The notes under the pieces: generated by a model | The model's database searches: none | What the model saw: only the letters and a program-made list of their open reading frames with translations | Told to the model about the DNA's origin: nothing | Position numbers and translations under genes: made by a program | Shown: piece by piece, positions 1-6,603 of the stretch | How positions within the stretch are numbered: the stretch's first letter is position 1 | Layout: every line of letters begins with the position of its first letter | Assembly (NCBI GenBank): GCA_030834835.1 | Contig: JAUQXD010000370.1 | Span: forward strand, 1-6,668 | DNA length: 6,668 nucleotides | From: Thermoflexales bacterium | GTDB lineage: Bacteria > Chloroflexota > Anaerolineae > Fen-1058 | Direction: 5' to 3'

Positions 1-68
1 TCCCCGAGAAACGGATGCGACTCAATCATTGGCTGGGAACACTACATCGATCGGGACAGGGCGCATGA
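1..68 (+). CDS. 3' end of an upstream gene, product unknown (partial)
   Basis: The reading frame beginning at base 3 is open from the window edge for 21 codons and stops at TGA 66-68. Its tail reads PEKRMRLNHWLGTLHRSGQGA. The stop overlaps the ATG of the next gene in an ATGA arrangement (65-68). The same arrangement occurs at 2298-2301 and 5704-5707, and this is the main reason for choosing this frame as the real one. The fragment is basic and too short to assign to a family. The two other + frames are also open across these few bases, so the call rests on junction style and operon layout, not on homology. Confidence 0.55.
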   Translation, partial: PEKRMRLNHWLGTLHRSGQGA

Positions 69-1285
69 ACATTTTGTTGGTTGCGCCGATGCCCCCGCAG
101 CCTGAGGCGACTGGCGCTATTCCGCTGGTCCTGTACGCTCAATTGACGGGCTTGATGGCGCATCATACCGTCACGCTGGTAACAGTAGCGGGGCCTGATC
201 GATCGGAGTGGGCGGCGCTCGATCGTCTGCAACTCATGGGCGTGGATGTTCAGGCCGTGCGTCGATCAGAACCACATGGTCTGGCGCGCTGGCAGCGCCG
301 ATGGCGCTGGGCCAGCACCTGGTTAAAGGGCAAGATTCCGTGGCGCACGATCTGGTTTTGGGAACCGGAATTGCAGTACATTTTGGATCGTCTCTTTGCG
401 AAGCGATCATTTGATCTGGTCATCGTCGAAGACAACGCGATGGGCATCTATCAGTATGGCACAGCGACGCCCGTGATCTTCACCGAACACGAAGTGCGCC
501 GACCAAGGCCTATCAACTGGCACGCCGGATCGCCGTCGAACTGGCTGCGGTGGGCTTTCGGCGAAGCCGATTGGCAGCGCTGGCGAAAGTATCAGTCGTC
601 GGTCTGGCGTAGGTTCGATCGCATCCAGGTATTCACGCCGCGTGATGCGGAGTCCGTGGCCGCACTTGCACCGGATCTGGCTAAGCGCGTGCGCGTCAAT
701 CCCTTTGGCGTTGAGCTGCCTGCGCCACTCGATGCAGACTTGGAAGGACCGGGCACTGTGCTGTTTGTCGGCAACTTCACGCATCCGCCTAATGTGGATG
801 CCGCGCTGTGGCTGGGCCATGACATCATGCCGGCCCTGCGCAAATGTTATCCGGGTGCGCGTTTAATGCTGGTCGGCATCTATCCGCCGAAAGCAGTGCA
901 GGCGCTGGCGTGCGAGGACATTCTAGTAACTGGGGCTGTCCCGGAGATCGAACCGTACTTTGCGCGGGCGGCCGTGGTCGTCGCGCCGCTGCGGATCGGC
1001 GGCGGGATGCGCATGAAAGTGTTGCAAGCGCTGGCGTTAGGCAAAGCCATCGTCACCACGCCGCGCGGAGCCGACGGATTGAGGGTTGGCGAGCAACCGC
1101 CTCCGCTCCTCATTGCGGAGAGCGCCGAAGCGATTGCGGCAGCGACTGCCTCGTTGTTGGCGTCTTGTGAGACACGTCGCTCACTTGGAGATCAGGCGCG
1201 TGCCTTCGTCATCGAAAACTTTAGCGCCCAGGCTTATGCACGCCGCATCGAGGCCACTTATGCCGAACTGCAATCGAAACGCTGA
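65..1285 (+). CDS. GT4-type glycosyltransferase (GT-B fold)
   Basis: This 406-residue protein is a probable retaining GT-B glycosyltransferase that transfers a sugar from a nucleotide-sugar donor during glycan assembly at the cytoplasmic face of the membrane. The N-terminal Rossmann half starts MNILLVAPMPPQPEATG and contains DLVIVEDNAMG and TEHEVRRPR. The C-terminal donor-binding half starts near residue 232 with VLFVGNFTHPPNVDAALWL, then LMLVGIYPP, VTGAVPEIEPYF and VAPLRIGGGMRMK (306-318), followed by LALGKAIVTTPRGADGL. This resembles the GT4 subgroup that includes PEP-CTERM/EpsH1-associated sugar transferases. The usual EX7E pair is not present: the aligned positions are G313 and Q321. The start at 65 is preferred over an in-frame TTG at 29 because of the ATGA overlap with the upstream stop and because the Rossmann strand MNILLVAP begins there; the only Shine-Dalgarno-like bases are AGGG at 58-61, rather close. 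The sugar and acceptor cannot be told. Confidence 0.93.
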   Translation: MNILLVAPMPPQPEATGAIPLVLYAQLTGLMAHHTVTLVTVAGPDRSEWAALDRLQLMGVDVQAVRRSEPHGLARWQRRWRWASTWLKGKIPWRTIWFWEPELQYILDRLFAKRSFDLVIVEDNAMGIYQYGTATPVIFTEHEVRRPRPINWHAGSPSNWLRWAFGEADWQRWRKYQSSVWRRFDRIQVFTPRDAESVAALAPDLAKRVRVNPFGVELPAPLDADLEGPGTVLFVGNFTHPPNVDAALWLGHDIMPALRKCYPGARLMLVGIYPPKAVQALACEDILVTGAVPEIEPYFARAAVVVAPLRIGGGMRMKVLQALALGKAIVTTPRGADGLRVGEQPPPLLIAESAEAIAAATASLLASCETRRSLGDQARAFVIENFSAQAYARRIEATYAELQSKR

Positions 1286-1296
1286 TCAGGTAACAT

Positions 1297-2301
1297 ATGA
1301 CTGCGATGCTTTACGTGAGCGTTATCATTCCCACTTATAACCGCCGCGACTCGGTGGAGCGCGCTTTGCGTGCGCTGGCCCATCAAACACTGGCGCCTGA
1401 GACTTACGAAGTTATTGTCTCGATCGATGGCTCGCAAGACGGTACACGCGAGATGGTGGCGGATTTCTCAGCGCCCTATCAGTTGGGCAGTGTGTGGCAA
1501 TCCAATCAGGGACGCGCCGCCGCCTGCAACGCCGGCCTTCGAATCGCTCAGGGTGAAGTGCTGGTGATTCTGGATGACGACATGGAGCCAGCGGCCGATT
1601 GTCTGGAACGTCATTGGCGCGCACACCCGATCGGTTCACGCTTCGGCATGATGGGCGCGGTACCGATGTATTGCGAGAATACGGATCCGCCCGTCGCTGC
1701 CTATGTCGCCGCGAAGTTCAATCGGCATCTGGCTAACCTGGCCCGATCGAATCATCAATTGACCTTGCGTGATTTCTACAGCGGTCATTTTTCCATCCGC
1801 CGTGACGTGCTCATGGAAGTCGGCCTCTTCGATGAAACCTTCCGAATTTATGGGAACGAAGATTTAGAGCTATCGCTGCGCCTGACGAGATCGGGCGTGA
1901 CGTTGAGGTATTCTTCAGAGACATTGGCCCATCAGCACTACGCAAAAGACTTTGCGGGGCTGGCGCGAGATACCATTGCCAAAGGCTGGACAGCAGTCCT
2001 GCTGGCAAGCAAACATCCCGAAGCTTTGCCCGACCTTCAGTTGAGCGCGTATGAGCAAGGTTCGTGGCGATGGCGATTGGCGCGGACCGGCCTGTTGACG
2101 TTGAGTCGCTGGTGGTCGTCAACACCGGATATAGTGATCGCCCTGGTGCAATGGTTTGAGCAGCTTCAGGTAAAACGACTTCATCTGTACTATCGTTTCG
2201 TGCTGGATTATCTGTATTGGTTGGGCGCACAGACGGCACTGCGTGAGAATCAGCGTTCGGGCCATGGCCTTACTGCGCTGGTTAGCAGACGTGAAACATG
2301 A
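1297..2301 (+). CDS. Family 2 glycosyltransferase (GT-A fold)
   Basis: This 334-residue protein is a probable inverting GT2 enzyme adding a sugar to a growing glycan. It shows the family order: VSVIIPTYNR at 7-16, VSIDGSQDGT at 41-50 (nucleotide-binding Asp44), SNQGRAAACNAG around 69-80, the metal-binding cluster ILDDDME with D93-D95, SGHFSIRRDVLMEVGLFDE around 162-180, and GNEDLELSLRL with E188-D189 as the likely acceptor/base region. The C-terminal 100 residues are rich in Trp, Tyr and Leu and look helical, with no clear multi-pass membrane domain, so this is not a synthase-type polymerase. It starts 11 bases after the previous stop, with a weak AGG at 1288-1290 six bases upstream; ATG 1306 (codon 4) is a possible alternative start. 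Its stop overlaps the next start by four bases. Sugar specificity is not predictable. Confidence 0.95.
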   Translation: MTAMLYVSVIIPTYNRRDSVERALRALAHQTLAPETYEVIVSIDGSQDGTREMVADFSAPYQLGSVWQSNQGRAAACNAGLRIAQGEVLVILDDDMEPAADCLERHWRAHPIGSRFGMMGAVPMYCENTDPPVAAYVAAKFNRHLANLARSNHQLTLRDFYSGHFSIRRDVLMEVGLFDETFRIYGNEDLELSLRLTRSGVTLRYSSETLAHQHYAKDFAGLARDTIAKGWTAVLLASKHPEALPDLQLSAYEQGSWRWRLARTGLLTLSRWWSSTPDIVIALVQWFEQLQVKRLHLYYRFVLDYLYWLGAQTALRENQRSGHGLTALVSRRET

Positions 2302-3419
2302 CGCGCACGGTTGTCCATTTTACGGATAGCAACGGCTTCGGCGGCGCTGAGCAAGCCTTGCTAATTTTGATGGCAGGGCTTAAACGCGAAGGTTGGCGTC
2401 CCGTGCTCATGTATCATGCGTCGCCGGGCATCGCGCCGTTGATCGCAGGCGCGGCTCAGCTGGACGTGGAACTGTGGCCCGTGCCACGCATGCCCGATGG
2501 CCTGCGGGGCGCACGCCGGGTATGGCCGTTTTCTCGCGAATTGCGCGCCCGTGGGCCGGATGTCTTTCATGCGCATCTCACCTGGCCGCTGGCTTGCAAG
2601 TTCGGTCTGGTGGGCGCGCTTCTAGCGCGTGTCCCCGCGATTGTGGGGACCGTGCAGTTGTACGTCGAGTTTCCCCTCGACGCATCCATCTTCGTGCAAC
2701 AACGCTTGATCGTGGCGGGCGTTGGCCGCTACGTTGCGGTGTCACACGAAGTAGCCCGGCGCGTGATTCGTAAGCTGCGGTGGCCTGCTCAAAAGATTCA
2801 AGTGATCCACAACTGTGTTTCAGTCACGACTGAGTGCGCACCGCATCATCCGATTGAACGAACAGGCCGACCGATTGTACTGACCGTCGCGCGACTCGAT
2901 GAGCAAAAAGGACATCGTTACCTGTTAGAAGCGGCGGCGCAAGTGCCAGAGGCGCAATTTGTGCTGGCGGGTGATGGGCCATTACGGGCTTCACTTGAGG
3001 CGCAAGCCCGATCGCTCGGCGTGGAAGAGCGCGTGAAGTTTTTAGGCTACCGCAGTGATGTTGCCGATTTACTGGCCCACTGTGATGTGTTCGTTTTGCC
3101 ATCGCTGTATGAAGGGCTGCCACTCTCGATCCTTGAAGCGATGTCCGCCGGAAAGCCGGTGATCGCGACGGACATTGGCGGCACGGATGAGGCGGTGATC
3201 GCTGGTGAGACGGGCCTGCTCGTCCCGTCCGCCAACCCGGCTGCGTTGGCAGTGGCGATTCGATCGATCTTGACGGATCGGCCGCTGGCGCAGCGCCTGG
3301 CCGCAGCCGGTCGCGCTCGAGTTGAGCAGGAATTTTCGGCGGCGAAGATGGTTCAGCAAGTGATCGCTGTGTATGATGAACTGCTTGCCAAACGCAAGGT
3401 CGCTAATGGCCGCCACTAA
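2298..3419 (+). CDS. GT4 glycosyltransferase, canonical motifs
   Basis: This 373-residue protein is a textbook GT-B family 4 glycosyltransferase, probably retaining. The N-terminal half has the glycine-rich loop GFGGAEQALL (about 13-22), DVFHAHL and YVAVSHEVARRV. The C-terminal half has VIHNCVS, VLTVARLDEQKGH with the donor-phosphate-binding pair R199 and K204, FVLAGDGPLR, VKFLGYRSDV, and the complete EX7E signature E272-GLPLSIL-E280 followed by AMSAGKPVIATDIGG. Length is normal for the family. It contrasts with the first GT4 gene of the window (65-1285), which lacks EX7E. The start at 2298 forms ATGA with the previous stop; no good Shine-Dalgarno is seen, which fits re-initiation by terminating ribosomes. 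The 3' end overlaps the kinase-like gene by 14 bases. The donor sugar is unknown. Confidence 0.96.
   Translation: MTRTVVHFTDSNGFGGAEQALLILMAGLKREGWRPVLMYHASPGIAPLIAGAAQLDVELWPVPRMPDGLRGARRVWPFSRELRARGPDVFHAHLTWPLACKFGLVGALLARVPAIVGTVQLYVEFPLDASIFVQQRLIVAGVGRYVAVSHEVARRVIRKLRWPAQKIQVIHNCVSVTTECAPHHPIERTGRPIVLTVARLDEQKGHRYLLEAAAQVPEAQFVLAGDGPLRASLEAQARSLGVEERVKFLGYRSDVADLLAHCDVFVLPSLYEGLPLSILEAMSAGKPVIATDIGGTDEAVIAGETGLLVPSANPAALAVAIRSILTDRPLAQRLAAAGRARVEQEFSAAKMVQQVIAVYDELLAKRKVANGRH
3395..3400 (+). promoter_or_regulatory. Ribosome binding site for the kinase-like gene
   Basis: The bases CAAGGT lie inside the end of the preceding glycosyltransferase gene, five bases before ATG 3406. They favour 3406 as the start over the in-frame ATGs at 3373 and 3376, which would overlap the upstream gene by 44-47 bases. 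Confidence 0.6.
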
Positions 3420-4974
3420 TCGCCTGGATGAAGCGGCGACCAATCGGACGTTGCGCCGCGCCGATTGGCGTTTTCTGCTGCCGAATCCTCAGCCGGTAAG
3501 AAGCATCTGTTTTGCCGATGGCCTGTTAGCGCAAGCGGTCGCCGCCATTTCAGCTGATGTGATCGAATCGGCAACTCGTGCGAGCGGTGACTGTGATCTG
3601 GCTGTCGCGCGCAATCCTAATCGGCCGACACTGCAAGCGGCCTGGGCGGCGCTGCGTCCGGGCGGCGCGTGCTATGTGGAATGGACCTCGCCGTTGATGG
3701 GTGGGCCAGTGAAGATACGCCAGCGTTTAGAAGCGATCGGCTTCACGCAGGTAGCCTGTTACTGGCCGTGGCCGCTGCCCGATCGCGCTTCAACGCTCTA
3801 CTGGCTGCCGATCGAGTCGCCACACGTCATTCAATATTTACTGGCGAATCGAGTGCGTGGTCATGGGCTGATAAACCGCGTCGGAAGCAAATTGCTCGAA
3901 GTGGTCTGGCGCGTGAGCTTAAGCCTGCGTTTATTAGTACCGCTGTCCGTTATCGCGCGGAAACCGCCCGTGGCCGATGATACTGTGCTTGATGTGATCC
4001 GGTCGGGCTGGAACGGTTGGAGTTCAGATCCGTTGCCGCCATGTCTCGATTGGCTGTTGTTGACGGGCGGCGCGAAACCGACCAACAAAGTGGTGGGGTT
4101 GGTCTTTGCCGAATCCGATCGATCTCCCCGGCTGATCGTCAAGCTGGCGCGGGTCGCAGAGTCAACGGCGGCGCTCGATGGTGAAGCGGCCAACCTGCGG
4201 GCCGTTCAGGCCTTGCGGCCCGATCGGGTGCGCGGTGTTCCGCAGGTTTTGTTTTTGCAGAAATGGGCGGGGCAGATCGTGTTGGGTGAGACTGCCCTCA
4301 TCGGTCAGCCATTGTATACGATGCTTCGACGTGATTCCTGCCGCGATCTGGCGCTGAAAGTGACCGATTGGTTAGCGGCCTTAGCCGAACCTGCAACAGC
4401 GCGCCCCCGTTCTGAGTGGTGGGATCGATTGATCGAGACCACCGTCGGCGAATTTGAACAGAACTTTGGGGAGGTGATCGATCCGGCCAGGGTGCAGGCG
4501 ACCCGCGCCAGACTGGCGACGCTGGGTGACTTGCCGCTGGTCTGTGAACAGCGGGATTGCTCACCATGGAACGTGCTAATCGACAACGACGGTGAACTGG
4601 TGATACTCGATTGGGAATCGGCCGAGCCGCGCGGCTTGCCGCTGCTTGACCTGGTCTACTTCCTGACGTATCTGATCTTTTTTCTCGACGGTGCGATGGA
4701 ATCACAGCGCTTCACGGAGTCGTATCGCGCCGCGCTTGATCCGGCCACTTTCACCGGACGCATCGTGGCCGAATGTCAACAGCGTTACCTGGCCCGCGTG
4801 GGTCTTGACCCGAGCGTGCTGCGCCCGCTGCGCTTGCTGACGTGGCTGATTCACTTGCGCGAATATGGGCGGGTTACGACCGGGCGCGCCGGTCAGCCCG
4901 ATCCGAATGACCGGGGCGGCCTGTTCGTGCGTTTATGGGAAGAGGAACTGTCGCATGTCAACGTTGCTGAGTAA
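3406..4974 (+). CDS. Methyltransferase-like/APH-type kinase fusion protein
   Basis: This 522-residue protein has two parts. Residues about 20-187 resemble a worn-down class I methyltransferase: SICFADG sits where motif I is expected, then DCDLAVARN, LRPGG at 83-87, a GF-containing helix (RLEAIGFTQV), YWLPIESP, and a final strand PLSVIARKP ending near 187. No GxGxG SAM loop is present. Residues about 205-500 form an aminoglycoside-phosphotransferase/choline-kinase-like fold: a loop GGAKPTNKVVG, LIVKLAR with candidate ATP-binding K246, E260 in GEAANLRA, the catalytic loop QRDCSPWN with D384 and N389, and the metal-binding DWE at 402-404 followed by LPLLDLVYF. The catalytic loop has Q382 where Brenner's motif usually has His. 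Essential D, N, D and K are kept, so small-molecule or sugar phosphorylation is plausible. Drug resistance is unlikely given the glycan operon. It overlaps both neighbours (14 and 20 bases). The substrate is unknown; a pseudokinase role cannot be excluded. Confidence 0.88.
   Translation: MAATNRLDEAATNRTLRRADWRFLLPNPQPVRSICFADGLLAQAVAAISADVIESATRASGDCDLAVARNPNRPTLQAAWAALRPGGACYVEWTSPLMGGPVKIRQRLEAIGFTQVACYWPWPLPDRASTLYWLPIESPHVIQYLLANRVRGHGLINRVGSKLLEVVWRVSLSLRLLVPLSVIARKPPVADDTVLDVIRSGWNGWSSDPLPPCLDWLLLTGGAKPTNKVVGLVFAESDRSPRLIVKLARVAESTAALDGEAANLRAVQALRPDRVRGVPQVLFLQKWAGQIVLGETALIGQPLYTMLRRDSCRDLALKVTDWLAALAEPATARPRSEWWDRLIETTVGEFEQNFGEVIDPARVQATRARLATLGDLPLVCEQRDCSPWNVLIDNDGELVILDWESAEPRGLPLLDLVYFLTYLIFFLDGAMESQRFTESYRAALDPATFTGRIVAECQQRYLARVGLDPSVLRPLRLLTWLIHLREYGRVTTGRAGQPDPNDRGGLFVRLWEEELSHVNVAE
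4941..4946 (+). promoter_or_regulatory. Ribosome binding site for the methyltransferase-like gene
   Basis: AGAGGA lies eight bases before ATG 4955 and within the end of the kinase-like gene. It is the best Shine-Dalgarno in the window and fixes the start at 4955 rather than the in-frame ATG at 4865, which would add 30 residues of non-typical, cysteine-containing sequence. Confidence 0.75.
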
Positions 4975-5707
4975 ATTCAATCAGCTGGTGATCGGGCCGT
5001 CGGGGCGGGCACGATCCAATCAGCAGCGACTTATGCGCCGCCTGATGCGTCCCGCCTGGCTGGGCACGCTGCGGCGGACAACGCCGTTGAGTGATTACTG
5101 GGGTTACGATCGGGGCACGCCGATTGATCGGTACTACATCGAGCGTTTTCTTGACGAGTGCCGCGGCGATATTCGCGGGCGTGTTCTGGAAGTGAAAAAT
5201 AGCGATTACACTCAGCGCTTTGGAACCGGGGTCATGCACTCGGATGTGCTGGATATTGATCCCGCTAATCCGCACGCCACGATTGTGGTTGATCTCGCTG
5301 CGGCCGATTGCATTCCTGCGGACACTTTTGATTCTATTATTCTAACGCAGACGCTTCAATACATTTATCGGCCGAACGCAGCTATTGCGCAGGCCTGTCG
5401 CATATTGCGCCCGGGCGGCGTTCTCCTGATGACGGTGCCCGGCATTATCAAGATGGATCCTAATTTTGTAGGCACTGATTACTGGCGTTTTACCGCGGAC
5501 TCTTGCGCAGCGCTGACGGGCGAGGTGTTTGGTGCGAAGCAGATCAGAGTTCGCACTTACGGCAACGTCTTGACCGCCATCGCGTTCCTGACCGGCCTCG
5601 CCCATGAAGAACTATCGCCACGCGAACTCGACTCGGCTGATCCGGCCTATCCGGTTGTCATTGCGGTGCGGGCTGTCAAGCCTGACGAGAAGGCTGCGCG
5701 TTCATGA
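4955..5707 (+). CDS. Class I SAM-dependent methyltransferase-like protein
   Basis: This 250-residue protein has the layout of the type-11 methyltransferases often found among polysaccharide glycosyltransferase genes. A basic N-terminal segment (about 15-41) leads to PLSDYWGYDRGTPIDRYYIERF (44-65), then motif I as GRVLEVKNSDYTQRFG (75-90), SDVLDID with acidic residues at 97-102, VVDLAAAD (111-118), FDSIILTQTLQYIY (125-138), RILRPGGVLLMTVPG (149 onwards), DYWRFT, and a closing strand near YPVVIAVRAVKP. Motif I lacks the usual glycine-rich ExGxG form, having E79-V-K-N-S-D-Y; from memory this whole subgroup carries a divergent loop here, so it is not necessarily inactive. The likely role is methylation of a sugar or a sugar-linked group during glycan synthesis. 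It overlaps the upstream gene by 20 bases and the downstream gene by ATGA. The substrate is unknown. Confidence 0.9.
   Translation: MSTLLSKFNQLVIGPSGRARSNQQRLMRRLMRPAWLGTLRRTTPLSDYWGYDRGTPIDRYYIERFLDECRGDIRGRVLEVKNSDYTQRFGTGVMHSDVLDIDPANPHATIVVDLAAADCIPADTFDSIILTQTLQYIYRPNAAIAQACRILRPGGVLLMTVPGIIKMDPNFVGTDYWRFTADSCAALTGEVFGAKQIRVRTYGNVLTAIAFLTGLAHEELSPRELDSADPAYPVVIAVRAVKPDEKAARS
5687..5693 (+). promoter_or_regulatory. Ribosome binding site for the second complete GT2 gene
   Basis: GAGAAGG lies ten bases before ATG 5704. The spacing suits 5704 better than the second in-frame ATG at 5710, and 5704 also gives the ATGA overlap with the preceding stop. Confidence 0.55.
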
Positions 5708-6603
5708 CTATGGCCTTGCCCGCTACCTCGCTCATCATCTGCACGCGCAATCGTCCTCAACTGCTGAGCGATACGGTCGATTCGGTGCTGGTCGGTCATG
5801 AGGTTCCCACTGAGATCGTCATCATCGATCAGAGTGCGCAACCCCATTCGATTTTGGCGACACTCAAACCCGATCGCGCCTGTGCGATTCACTACGTGTG
5901 GTCTCACTCGGTGGGATTAAGCCGCGCGCGTAATGAAGGTCTGGCCGCGGCACACTATGAGTGGATCGCCATCATCGACGACGACATGTACGTCCAGCCC
6001 GATTGGTTTGGCACGTTGATGCGAACACTGATCGAGGCTGGCCCACGGGCTGTAGCAACGGGCCAGGTGCGGCCATCGGCATCCGAAGTAGCGGGCGGGT
6101 TTGCGCCCTCCACGATCGAAGATCAGACGCCGGCTGTCTATCAGGGCCGCGTCTTGATCGAGGTTTTGAATGCAGGCAACATGGCGCTGCATCGTTCGAT
6201 GATCCAGAACGTGGGCTGCTTCGACGAGCGCCTCGGTGCTGGATCAGTCTTTCGCAGTGCGGAGGATAATGACCTGGGCTATCGATTGCTGGAAGCCGGC
6301 TATCGTGTTTTGTATGTACCCGAGGCGATCGTCTATCATCGTGCGTGGCGATCCAGCCGTGAGTATGTGCCACTGCGGTGGAGTTATGGATTTGGTCGGG
6401 GCGCTTTTTTTGCCAAGCATTTGAGCTGGCATGATCGATTCATGCTGCGCCGAATGCTGACGGCGTTTGGTCAATACTTTGGTCGTCTGGTCCGCTACGT
6501 GCTGGTGCGATCGCGCCGGCAAACGATCGGCGATGCCGTCTTCATTCTGGGCATGTTTTCAGGGAGCATGAAGTGGTTGCTGACACAGACCCGATCCAAC
6601 TAA
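5704..6603 (+). CDS. Family 2 glycosyltransferase (GT-A fold)
   Basis: This 299-residue protein is a probable GT2 sugar transferase. The motifs in order are SLIICTRNR at 9-17, EIVIIDQSAQP at 37-47 with Asp42, GLSRARNEGLAAA at 71-83, AIIDDDMYVQPDW with the metal-binding D92-D94, LNAGNMALHRSMIQNVGCFDERLGAG, and SAEDNDLGYRLLEAGY with E187-D190, followed by VLYVPEAIVYHRAW. This is the CTRNR-type branch, different from the PTYNR-type enzyme at 1297-2301, so the two are not a recent tandem duplication. The last 25 residues include a hydrophobic stretch (about 275-294) that might touch the membrane, but it contains a lysine and is not a convincing transmembrane helix. The start forms ATGA with the methyltransferase stop. 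The 3' end overlaps the next gene by 31 bases. Donor and acceptor are not predictable. Confidence 0.95.
   Translation: MTMALPATSLIICTRNRPQLLSDTVDSVLVGHEVPTEIVIIDQSAQPHSILATLKPDRACAIHYVWSHSVGLSRARNEGLAAAHYEWIAIIDDDMYVQPDWFGTLMRTLIEAGPRAVATGQVRPSASEVAGGFAPSTIEDQTPAVYQGRVLIEVLNAGNMALHRSMIQNVGCFDERLGAGSVFRSAEDNDLGYRLLEAGYRVLYVPEAIVYHRAWRSSREYVPLRWSYGFGRGAFFAKHLSWHDRFMLRRMLTAFGQYFGRLVRYVLVRSRRQTIGDAVFILGMFSGSMKWLLTQTRSN
6561..6566 (+). promoter_or_regulatory. Ribosome binding site for the final GT2 gene
   Basis: AGGGAG lies six bases before GTG 6573, inside the end of the preceding gene. It supports a GTG start for the last, truncated gene; no ATG in that frame lies between here and the conserved LSVIISTYNR motif. 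Confidence 0.65.

Noticed and set aside
29..64. In-frame TTG start at 29 for the first GT4 gene
   Set aside because: It would add 12 residues with no family resemblance ahead of the Rossmann strand; ATG 65 forms ATGA with the upstream stop, as at two other junctions.
407..820. Minus-strand open frames such as 407-820, 1811-2239, 3069-3443, 4298-4705 and 5972-6373
   Set aside because: All lie opposite well-supported genes with conserved motifs, have no recognisable domains and are rich in Arg, Pro and Ser, as expected for antisense shadows of GC-rich coding DNA.
1286..1296. Intergenic promoter or terminator between the first two glycosyltransferase genes
   Set aside because: The gap is only 11 bases, with no hairpin, T-run or promoter elements; it holds only a weak AGG ribosome-binding sequence.
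3373..3405. Earlier in-frame ATGs (3373, 3376) for the kinase-like gene
   Set aside because: They enlarge the overlap with the previous gene to 44-47 bases, while ATG 3406 has CAAGGT five bases upstream.
4865..4954. Earlier ATG (4865) giving a 280-residue methyltransferase
   Set aside because: The extra 30 residues lie in the alternative frame of conserved kinase-gene sequence and the strong AGAGGA points to ATG 4955.
3406..4974. Aminoglycoside resistance gene
   Set aside because: Only the general APH fold is shared; the methyltransferase-like N-terminus, the divergent catalytic loop and the glycan operon setting argue for a biosynthetic role.
6507..6514. Cyanobacterial HIP1 octamer GCGATCGC
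   Set aside because: I find this exact octamer only once; the enrichment is for GATC/GATCG in general, so it does not indicate a cyanobacterial HIP1 genome.
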